From Euryarchaeota archaeon UBA58 (GTDB lineage: Archaea; Thermoplasmatota; Poseidoniia; Poseidoniales; Thalassarchaeaceae), in NCBI GenBank assembly GCA_002498525.1, contig DAHR01000010.1, forward strand, positions 25,216 to 82,979: a stretch of 57,764 nucleotides of DNA, in the 5' to 3' direction. The position numbers were made by a program, and so were the translations under genes. The number at the start of each line of letters is the position of its first letter. The first letter of the stretch is position 1. Positions 8,392 through 16,026 of this stretch are shown piece by piece. The notes under the pieces were generated by a model. It was not told the DNA's origin. It made no database searches and saw only the letters and a list, made by a program, of their open reading frames with translations.

Positions 8392-8439
8392 GGTATGCTG
8401 GCATCATATTCAAAAGGAATATCGGGAGGGGTCTAGGTA

Positions 8440-10935
8440 ATGACACGAGTATATGCTTTACTTGCAAGCCTGATTCTTATCGCTTCGCCGATGGCAGGAT
8501 GCACTTCCAGCCCGGAAATCGAGGATATCCCGGAAATCGAGGATATCGTCGACGACATCCTCGGTTGCATGGACGAGAACGCTGAGAACTACGCGGAGAA
8601 CGCCACTGCGGAGTTGTTGGGTGACTGCATCTATCTAGCCTCTATGGAGATATTCATCACTGCAATGACCGAGCAGATGGAAATAGACGAGATGCTCGAA
8701 ATTATTCCTCGCGCGGGATACTCAATGACAATCACGACGAGCGAGTGGAATACCGACATGAACATGCAGATGGACACAGTCATCGAAGAGATGGTGATGG
8801 CCGATTTGGATACCAATTCGGTCTATGTCAAGAATAGCATATCGATCGTGCCTTACCTGACCTACGAGTTCACCCAGATCCAGGTTGGCGAGCTCGTCAA
8901 CGTCCACTACACCATGGGTGGGATGTTGGCCGCTGAGAATGCCGGAATGGGCTCGTACCAGACCAGGGATGCGGACCCAGACGTCATGGACGTCATTTCC
9001 TCGCTGGTGAGTGTGTCTGATGCAGGCGACACCGGAGAAGAGATAGGCCTCGATCTGCCTACGGGAGATCTTAGCGACCTGCTCAGCGAGATGCCTGCCG
9101 ATACGGAGCCCGTAATCACCTTCGAGGATGAGACCCGGGTCCACACCATGACCCTCGATTACACCAACGACACCGGGCACGACATCTCCATCGTCATCCT
9201 GATCGATGAGAACGAGGACCTCATGTCCTACGAGATATCAACCGATTACGGCTCGCGCAACGCGCCCGGCTCTGCCTCCTCCTCGATTGTCTACACCGCG
9301 ATGTGGGGGGACGCCGTAGTCATCGAGGTCGACGACACCCTGCCTAGGACCTCGATACCGATCAATTTCCACATTGAGGGAATGCCCGAAGATGACGGGG
9401 GCGATGGCGGCGATGATGGCGGCGATGACACATTCTACTGCGACAACGGAAACGAGATTCCGATGGACTGGGTCGATGATGGTGCGGATGACTGTGGCGA
9501 TGGCTCAGATGAGAGCGGCGACGATGGAAACGACGTCTACTGGCAATCTTACGAGGGCGGCTACTGCGAGTGGGAAGGAGACGTAGATGGAGAAGAGAAC
9601 GCTTGGTATTGCAAGTATTCTGAAGATGATGAAGACTGGAACACTTGGTGGTATTACTGTGAGAACCACGACTCAGACTGGCACTGCACGGATGACTTCG
9701 GCCAGAGCGAGGACTACGAGTACTCTGCAGATGGCACCGAGCACCTTGGAGGCGATGACGGCTCCGACGATGGCCCCCCGACTCCCGAAGAGGCCTTGCA
9801 GGCGACTGATGCAGATGGTGACGGCTACATGTCCAACCAAGAATTCCAAGACTTCTGGGAGTCAGACCCTGAGAATCCAGAACTCGATTGGGATGCGATT
9901 TCAACTCTGTTCGATGATTGCGACTATGATCTCAACGACCTGATCGACATTGATGAGATGGAGTGCTTCGTCGACGGCATCGTGGACATATTACCCGATG
10001 ATGGTGGCGATGATCCATCGCCAGAGGAGATGATGAACTACATGGACACTGACGACGACGGCTATCTGAGCCTGCAGGAACTCATCGATTACATCAACAA
10101 CGAGAATGAGCAGAACGGCGATCCTCCGATGACCAGCGAAGAGGAAGACGGGTTTACCTCAGCATTCGAAAACGTGGACTCCAATGGCGATGGCCTTCTG
10201 AATCTCGACGAATTTATCGCTTTGATCGAGTCTTCCGGAGATGGCGACGATGGCGATGAGTCTGCCGACGATGTCTTCGAATGGATGAACGCTGACGGTG
10301 ACGGGCAGGTCACACCCTCTGAGTGGGCCGACTTCGCCAACACTACTGGTGACATTATCGACGGAGATGACTTCGACAATCTCAATTACATGATGGACAT
10401 GTACGACTACGATGGCAGTGGCGGACTGGATATGTACGAGTTCGCTGAATTGTGGGATGAAATCAACGACGATGACGACGATGGCGACGGAGAAGACGAT
10501 GGCCCCTTCCGAGTCACCATGATGGTCATTGACCAGTTCCTGAACGCTCCGATCTCGGACTTCGAGGTTCGGTTCCTTGGCGATTGCGGAGAGCCGGAGG
10601 AGGAAGGCAACGAGCCCCCGATCTCGAATTGCACGGTCTACGCCTCTGCAGGGCTTTCCGATGGATCCGCAATATGGCTCCCGCAGAGTGGTGACTCCGG
10701 ATCAGCGTACGAGTTCACTTACCAGTACCTAGATTTCGACGGCGATGGGATGATATCGACCATGGACACTCTGGTCATCGACAACCTCCCTGGTGATGTC
10801 AAGGTGGAGTTGTTCGACACCTGGGCCGACCAGTACACGGCTGATTCGTACGCCACTTCTCAAGTACCCGGCTTCGGCGCGCTGATGGCCGTGGTTGTGC
10901 TTCTGGGAGCGGCCTTCGCTACCCGACGCGACTGA
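8440..10935 (+). CDS. large acidic surface lipoprotein with LDLa-like and EF-hand motifs and PGF-CTERM-like end
   Basis: 831 residues. The N-terminus is a lipoprotein signal with lipobox SPMAGC. Residues about 30-300 form a domain shared with the next gene (DDILGCMDENAENYAENATA). Around 322-350 is an LDL-receptor class A-like stretch (CDNGNEIPMDW ... DCGDGSDE) with few Cys. EF-hand/dockerin-type calcium loops follow near residues 456, 537, 581, 617, 656 and 765 (for example DADGDGYMSNQEF and DSNGDGLLNLDEF). The last 25 residues have PGFG, a hydrophobic stretch and ATRRD, resembling archaeosortase PGF-CTERM signals. It thus seems anchored at both ends. Calcium binding is expected; the role is unknown. 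Confidence 0.85.
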   Translation: MTRVYALLASLILIASPMAGCTSSPEIEDIPEIEDIVDDILGCMDENAENYAENATAELLGDCIYLASMEIFITAMTEQMEIDEMLEIIPRAGYSMTITTSEWNTDMNMQMDTVIEEMVMADLDTNSVYVKNSISIVPYLTYEFTQIQVGELVNVHYTMGGMLAAENAGMGSYQTRDADPDVMDVISSLVSVSDAGDTGEEIGLDLPTGDLSDLLSEMPADTEPVITFEDETRVHTMTLDYTNDTGHDISIVILIDENEDLMSYEISTDYGSRNAPGSASSSIVYTAMWGDAVVIEVDDTLPRTSIPINFHIEGMPEDDGGDGGDDGGDDTFYCDNGNEIPMDWVDDGADDCGDGSDESGDDGNDVYWQSYEGGYCEWEGDVDGEENAWYCKYSEDDEDWNTWWYYCENHDSDWHCTDDFGQSEDYEYSADGTEHLGGDDGSDDGPPTPEEALQATDADGDGYMSNQEFQDFWESDPENPELDWDAISTLFDDCDYDLNDLIDIDEMECFVDGIVDILPDDGGDDPSPEEMMNYMDTDDDGYLSLQELIDYINNENEQNGDPPMTSEEEDGFTSAFENVDSNGDGLLNLDEFIALIESSGDGDDGDESADDVFEWMNADGDGQVTPSEWADFANTTGDIIDGDDFDNLNYMMDMYDYDGSGGLDMYEFAELWDEINDDDDDGDGEDDGPFRVTMMVIDQFLNAPISDFEVRFLGDCGEPEEEGNEPPISNCTVYASAGLSDGSAIWLPQSGDSGSAYEFTYQYLDFDGDGMISTMDTLVIDNLPGDVKVELFDTWADQYTADSYATSQVPGFGALMAVVVLLGAAFATRRD
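8511..8546 (+). repeat. 18-base perfect tandem repeat within the lipoprotein gene
   Basis: CCCGGAAATCGAGGATAT occurs twice head to tail, encoding a duplicated PEIEDI just after the lipobox. The paralogue at 11056 has a single copy of a related segment, so this is a recent local duplication. Confidence 0.9.
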
Positions 10936-10960
10936 ATAGGCTACGAATTGTATAGTCCCT

Positions 10961-10977
10961 GTCCCCCTCCTGGGGAC
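10961..10977 (+). other. GC-rich hairpin between the two lipoprotein genes
   Basis: GTCCCC, a five-base loop and GGGGAC form a perfect 6-bp stem 25 bases after the stop of the first lipoprotein gene. There is no T-run behind it. It may stabilise the upstream mRNA end or assist termination. The rest of the 10936-11055 spacer shows nothing clear. Confidence 0.35.
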
Positions 10978-11055
10978 CGGGCTATGAGGCCCTCCTCGCC
11001 TGCTGGGAGCGTGACGACATCGAGTTTAAGGCATCAATTCAACCGCAATTGTACG

Positions 11056-13152
11056 ATGACAAGAGCATACGCTCTACTTGCAAGCCTGATTCTGATAGCC
11101 TCACCATTGGCTGGTTGCCTGACTGGTGAGGATATCGAAGAAATCATCGATGACATCCTCGGGTGCATTGACGAGAATGCAGAGAATTACGATGAAAACG
11201 CTACTGCCGAGTTGGTCGGCGAGTGTATCTATCTTGCCTCGATGGAGGCTTTCATCGCCGCTATGGCCGATTCGATGGATATCGATGCGATGCTCGAAAA
11301 AGCTCCGAGAGCAGGATATTCCTACCATCTGATATCGGATGAATGGAATGATGAGGCTGGACAGATTGCGATAGACCTTGAGAAAATCGTCAAAGTCGAC
11401 CTCGGAAATGATTCCGTCTACACAAAAATGCACCTTGACATTTCCAGCATGATTGTGATCGATTATGAGGTCACTCAGGTCGGTGAAGTGGTCAATGTGG
11501 CTTCATCGGTTGGCGGTCAGTACGCTGGAATGCTCTCTGGTGATGCAGCGGGCACGTCGAATGTTCAGACTCGCGATGCTGACCCAAATATTCTCGATTT
11601 GGCATATGCGATGGAAGATTCGACTGGAGAAGAGACAGTCGGTGATTCTCCAGGTGATTTATTTGATGAATTGCCAGTCGACGCTCTAACGAATATCACT
11701 TGGGATTCGGCGGAATCGAAGCACACATTGGTGATGGAATTCGTCGATGAAGAAACGGGACATGATGTCCGAGTCGTCATCGGTTTGGATGAGGGTGAAG
11801 AGTTGCTTTTCTACTCGATGACTTCCTCAAACAACACCGATTCAATGCAGATGGATTACACCGTGATGTGGGAGGATGCAATCGTCATCGAAATTGATGA
11901 AACTCTACCTCGAACCTCTCTACCGATATCCTGGGAGGGTGACGAAGAAGGTCCCGATGAAGGTGGTGAAGATGTCTTTGTCTGCGATGATGGACAAGAG
12001 ATTCCTGCAGAATGGGAGAACGACGGCGAGATCGATTGCTCAGATGGTTCTGACGAATCTGATGACGGTGAGCCGGAGAGCTGCGGAGGTTTCGTCGGCA
12101 CAACCTGCCCGGATGGCTACACCTGCGTGGACGATCCCAACGACGATTGCGATCCTGAGAATGGTGGTGCCGACTGCCTCGGAATCTGTGTAGAGGAGGA
12201 GGAGGAGGAGGAGGAGTGGACGATGAATCACTTCTGGGGCTGTGGCCTCGTTGTCGTAAATGCAGACAGCCTCGATGACTGGGAGGACCAGACCATCATC
12301 TCTGCTCTATCAACAAGGCCTGATTACCCCGATTGGTGCGGTGAGGTCATCGGCATCGACGATCTTCCTCCATCGACAACAGATGCTGTTGCTACCCTGG
12401 CTTCAGGGACACAATGGGCGTACCACGATTACGCCAGTGGTCAATCGTACATCCGCATACTCAATGAAACCGAAGAGACGACTTACATCTTGGCATTCGA
12501 CGAGATGGAGTGCTCGAATTCCTCTCTCATCTGGTTCGAGGACGACGCAGCCTGCGGCACGATCGAGCAGATATCGCTTGTCAGCGACGATGAACTCATC
12601 GTCACTGAATATCTGTCTGATGGCTCGATGGTTTATTGGCGCTACGAACTCATCGGCAATCACTTGTTCATCGGAGAATTGAATCCGACCACCGAAGAGC
12701 CCGAGCCTGAGCCTCAGGAGATGAAGTTGATAGTGGCTGAAAGCCAAGTGTTCAATGCGCCAATCTCAGACTTCGAGATTCACGGACTCGATTGCAGCGC
12801 TGCTCCTATTGATTACGATGATGAGGGCAATCCTCTGCCTGCTAATCCGAACGATTGCTCGGAAGTTGAATCCGCAAACCTTGGAATGATGACTGGAACG
12901 TGGGTTTACGACGATGGCTCTTGGGCGAGTTTCGTTTACAACGACAACGATGGTGATGGCCTCATCTCAGCGGGCGATTCGATCGACCTCTCGAAGACCA
13001 CCGATGTTTTCGACTCGGTTGAATTCTACGACACCTGGGCGGATGAGTACGTCTCACAGTCTAAGGCAGCAAGCATGAATCTCCCCGGATTCGGCGCTCT
13101 GCTCGGTACGCTAGGACTTCTAGGTGCTGCCTTGGCTGGCCGAAGAGATTGA
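11056..13152 (+). CDS. surface lipoprotein paralogue with LDLa-like motif and PGF-CTERM-like end
   Basis: 698 residues from the ATG at 11056. That start gives a signal (MTRAYALLASLILIASPLAGC) nearly identical to the preceding paralogue, so the 36 codons upstream in frame are rejected. The shared N-terminal domain (DDILGCIDENAENYDENATA ... PRAGYS) runs to about residue 290. It is followed by an LDLa-like segment (CDDGQEIPAEW ... DCSDGSDESDD), a Cys-rich knot (CGGFVGTTCPDGYTC), a Glu run and a C-terminal domain of about 300 residues. That domain ends in LPGFGALLG, a hydrophobic stretch and GRRD. It lacks the EF-hand array of its neighbour except one loop (DNDGDGLIS). Function unknown. Confidence 0.85.
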   Translation: MTRAYALLASLILIASPLAGCLTGEDIEEIIDDILGCIDENAENYDENATAELVGECIYLASMEAFIAAMADSMDIDAMLEKAPRAGYSYHLISDEWNDEAGQIAIDLEKIVKVDLGNDSVYTKMHLDISSMIVIDYEVTQVGEVVNVASSVGGQYAGMLSGDAAGTSNVQTRDADPNILDLAYAMEDSTGEETVGDSPGDLFDELPVDALTNITWDSAESKHTLVMEFVDEETGHDVRVVIGLDEGEELLFYSMTSSNNTDSMQMDYTVMWEDAIVIEIDETLPRTSLPISWEGDEEGPDEGGEDVFVCDDGQEIPAEWENDGEIDCSDGSDESDDGEPESCGGFVGTTCPDGYTCVDDPNDDCDPENGGADCLGICVEEEEEEEEWTMNHFWGCGLVVVNADSLDDWEDQTIISALSTRPDYPDWCGEVIGIDDLPPSTTDAVATLASGTQWAYHDYASGQSYIRILNETEETTYILAFDEMECSNSSLIWFEDDAACGTIEQISLVSDDELIVTEYLSDGSMVYWRYELIGNHLFIGELNPTTEEPEPEPQEMKLIVAESQVFNAPISDFEIHGLDCSAAPIDYDDEGNPLPANPNDCSEVESANLGMMTGTWVYDDGSWASFVYNDNDGDGLISAGDSIDLSKTTDVFDSVEFYDTWADEYVSQSKAASMNLPGFGALLGTLGLLGAALAGRRD
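12193..12216 (+). repeat. (GAG)8 trinucleotide run
   Basis: Eight GAG codons in a row encode a poly-Glu linker between the Cys-rich part and the C-terminal domain. Such runs are prone to length change by slippage in steps of one residue. Confidence 0.9.
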
Positions 13153-13241
13153 ATCCGTCGATGGATTAACATCACGAGTTCCTATGGAACTCGGAATGAA
13201 ACACCGTCGAGTTGATGGCCTGAACTTCCCCTGTCCACTCT

Positions 13242-15269
13242 GTGACGGCGGCTGCACATCCCGACGAGGCTGAGAAAGCCCGCCTCGACCGAGAATTAGA
13301 TTTAATTCGAGCTCGCCGCGAGGGTGACAAGCGCTTTTTCCGCGGCGCTTTCGAAGATTACACATTATTACTCGGCGTCATTATTGGGGCGGTCTTTTTC
13401 GGTGGTGTTTTCGTAATGTCCTCCGGCTGGATTGCCGGAGATTCGGTCGTAATTGACAGCGCCCTCTCACAGACACTTCTCGATCCAGGTGGCGATTGCA
13501 TAGACCCTGAAGGACAGATTTGGATCAAGGTCTATTTCGATTACGATCCCCATCTGATCGTTGCAAAATCAAATAATATCGGGGACGACCAAGCTACCGT
13601 TATGAGGATGATTATTGAGCCAGAGTCACCTCATTCGATTACCGAATATATAGGAGGAAAAGGCGACCTGAGCCGACACTTTGATCCAACCGATTTAGCC
13701 GATGGTGAATACAATGCCACCTTCCTCGTTTGGATTGTCGATACTGATGAAGACCTAAGTGGGAAATCGTCACCTGAATTACAACAATTAGTCATCGATC
13801 CTGTGGATCGGAAGACAGTCGAAGTTGAAATTGAATCGCGTTCAAAGGGGTTATTCAGCCCTGACTTGAAGCAAGAAGTCACAATTCATGACGATGAGCC
13901 TCGAGAGTGTTGGACAGTCGAAGGATTGGGTGATTGGGGTTGGAAACTGATGGGCGCTGAATGGATTGGAGGACGTGAGACAGCCATGTTGACGGGCGGT
14001 AGCGCCGGTATCCCTGCGTGGTGGTTAGCGGTAGTCTCGCTGGGAATGTCGCTCTTCTTCCTCTGTGTCCAATATCCCTTGATGCACAAGATGTATCATC
14101 GAGATGTCGACGATCTTCTGACCGAAGCGCAATTGCGAAGATTGATTCGCCGGACTTTACGCAAAGCTCAGAACGAAGTCCGAATAGATATCGATTTCTC
14201 ATTGATGAAGATGCAGGAAAGAGCCATCTCGATCGATGTGTTGCTCCCCTATCGGACGATCAGCACAACGATTGGTGACGCGGTCGAGATCAAGGCAGGC
14301 TTGACGCGGAGTCTGCTTGAGGAATTCTCGATTTTCGGCGAAATGCGTCCTCTGCAACTCAAGACACTCTGCGTCGATGATGCCACCCACGAGGCTCACG
14401 AAGGAGCACGTATTTCCCTCGATGTGAGATCAGCGGCGATCTCTCCCGTTGAGGATTATTCGAGTTTCTTCGCCGACATGAGTGCTTATGGATGGCTCGA
14501 GGCGGCGGCTCAAACCAGCCTCAATCGATGGTTCAAAAAGCATGATTTAGCTGAATATGGAACGGCGGTTCTGGCCGATGAAGATGCTGTTTTCGTGAGG
14601 GTGATTTACCGTCCGGTGACACGATTCACTTACTTCTTGTTCAAGCCCTCATACCGTGACATGCAGGATGATTTACGCGACCACCTAATGCGTGACCTCT
14701 CCCCACACCTTGACGGACGTGACCTCATAGTCAGTGCTCGAAATGAGAAAGCGACATTGTCTGACCGTGCCGCGGCTGGCAGAGTTGAGCAGGGTTCTGA
14801 CGAGTTCAGAGGCGAGGCGATGGTTGCCAAACAAGGTGGAATCACCGGGGCACTGCTGCAAAATCCGTTTATGGGCGACATCCTATCGAGTGTCGAATAC
14901 GTCGCCCACAAAAATCGCGCTCGAATCGACAAATACGGTTATTGGGGCTTGATTGTATTCGTTTGGATTCCGTTCATGGCGAGTGGCGTGCTCGTTGGTG
15001 CGATGCTGGGGCTCGTCGCTCGTATGCGTTTCCAGAGGGTTCTGGCAGCTTGCTTGTTCGGTGGTACCGCGGCTTCGCTGACTTGGGCTTACACGGCGCG
15101 CGGAATCATCGAGACGATGAAGCAGTATCATGCGGAGGCATTCATTCCCTTTGTCATAGCGCTCGCTGTTCTTTTCACCATCATGCACCTGCGGCGAAAC
15201 AAGCGCCTGCGGCGCGAAGAACTGTTCCGAGAGTCGATGGCTTTCTTCGCTGGAGCCGCCCCGAATTGA
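13242..15269 (+). CDS. large membrane protein of unknown family
   Basis: 675 residues from a GTG at 13242. The cytosolic N-terminus is charged, with a membrane segment near residues 44-62 (LLLGVIIGAVFFGGVFVM) and an extracytoplasmic domain to about 250. A second segment is at about 253-275 (WWLAVVSLGMSLFFLCVQY). A long soluble part of about 280 residues starts with an Arg/Lys-rich helix (EAQLRRLIRRTLRKAQNEVR), and three C-terminal membrane segments lie between about 565 and 655. I recognise no family. It stands just ahead of, and in the same direction as, an ABC exporter, so a shared envelope role is possible. The ABC gene starts 60 bases downstream. Confidence 0.8.
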   Translation: MTAAAHPDEAEKARLDRELDLIRARREGDKRFFRGAFEDYTLLLGVIIGAVFFGGVFVMSSGWIAGDSVVIDSALSQTLLDPGGDCIDPEGQIWIKVYFDYDPHLIVAKSNNIGDDQATVMRMIIEPESPHSITEYIGGKGDLSRHFDPTDLADGEYNATFLVWIVDTDEDLSGKSSPELQQLVIDPVDRKTVEVEIESRSKGLFSPDLKQEVTIHDDEPRECWTVEGLGDWGWKLMGAEWIGGRETAMLTGGSAGIPAWWLAVVSLGMSLFFLCVQYPLMHKMYHRDVDDLLTEAQLRRLIRRTLRKAQNEVRIDIDFSLMKMQERAISIDVLLPYRTISTTIGDAVEIKAGLTRSLLEEFSIFGEMRPLQLKTLCVDDATHEAHEGARISLDVRSAAISPVEDYSSFFADMSAYGWLEAAAQTSLNRWFKKHDLAEYGTAVLADEDAVFVRVIYRPVTRFTYFLFKPSYRDMQDDLRDHLMRDLSPHLDGRDLIVSARNEKATLSDRAAAGRVEQGSDEFRGEAMVAKQGGITGALLQNPFMGDILSSVEYVAHKNRARIDKYGYWGLIVFVWIPFMASGVLVGAMLGLVARMRFQRVLAACLFGGTAASLTWAYTARGIIETMKQYHAEAFIPFVIALAVLFTIMHLRRNKRLRREELFRESMAFFAGAAPN

Positions 15270-15329
15270 GATACCATTGATGACGAGATTCAAATTCTTA
15301 TTCAGATTCGATATGACGGAGCCAATCAA

Positions 15330-16016
15330 ATGTCTGCACCACTAGTCGAGATGCGAGGTCTTTCAAGATTCTACAAGATGGCCTCGGGCGTAGTCAAAGC
15401 ATTGGATGGCATCGACCTCGATATTCGAGCCGGAGAGAGGGTGATTCTGCTCGGGCCATCCGGCTCGGGCAAGACGACCTTACTCAACTGCATCTCAGCT
15501 CTGGACACTCCCACTGCCGGCACTTACGTCTTTGATGGCAGAGTAGTGCCTCGATCCGACGCCGAGGCGATGACTTCGTTCCGGCGTCAGAACATCGGTT
15601 ATGTCTTTCAATTCTTCAATCTCCTGCAGGATCTCACCGTGCTCGAGAATGTCCTGCTGATCCAGGAGATAGCGGGAGGTCGCGACGAGGCTCGCGCCCG
15701 TGAATTACTAGCCTTGGTTGGATTAGAAGCAGAAGTCGATCGCTTCCCCTCTGAGATCAGCGGTGGTCAGCAGCAGAGGGTGGCGATCGCTCGCAGCATC
15801 GCCAAGAGTCCTCGGCTGCTGCTCGGAGACGAGTTGACAGGCAATCTGGACACGGCGACATCGGAGACGGTGATGCAGGTTCTCATCGACGCGTGTGAGG
15901 CCGAGGGAATCACCACGGTGATGGTGACACACGATGAGTCATTGACGAAATTCGCGACGCGAGTGATTAGGCTTGACAGCGGACGAATCGTCGCCGACGA
16001 TGCGATGCAAGCATGA
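15330..16016 (+). CDS. MacB/LolD-type ABC transporter ATP-binding protein
   Basis: 228 residues. Walker A GPSGSGKTT near residue 38, signature ISGGQQQRVAIARSI, Walker B LLLGDE followed by LTGNLDTATSE, and the switch His in VMVTHD. The LTGNLD motif is typical of the MacB/LolD/FtsE subgroup, which works on substrates in the membrane or outside rather than in classical import. The FtsX-like permease gene follows after 10 bases. Confidence 0.92.
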   Translation: MSAPLVEMRGLSRFYKMASGVVKALDGIDLDIRAGERVILLGPSGSGKTTLLNCISALDTPTAGTYVFDGRVVPRSDAEAMTSFRRQNIGYVFQFFNLLQDLTVLENVLLIQEIAGGRDEARARELLALVGLEAEVDRFPSEISGGQQQRVAIARSIAKSPRLLLGDELTGNLDTATSETVMQVLIDACEAEGITTVMVTHDESLTKFATRVIRLDSGRIVADDAMQA

Positions 16017-16026
16017 GGCGAGAGTA

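Noticed and set aside
9362..9904. Ser/His/Arg-rich minus-strand frame
   Set aside because: Antisense of the Asp-rich lipoprotein coding sequence; no start signal or known motif.
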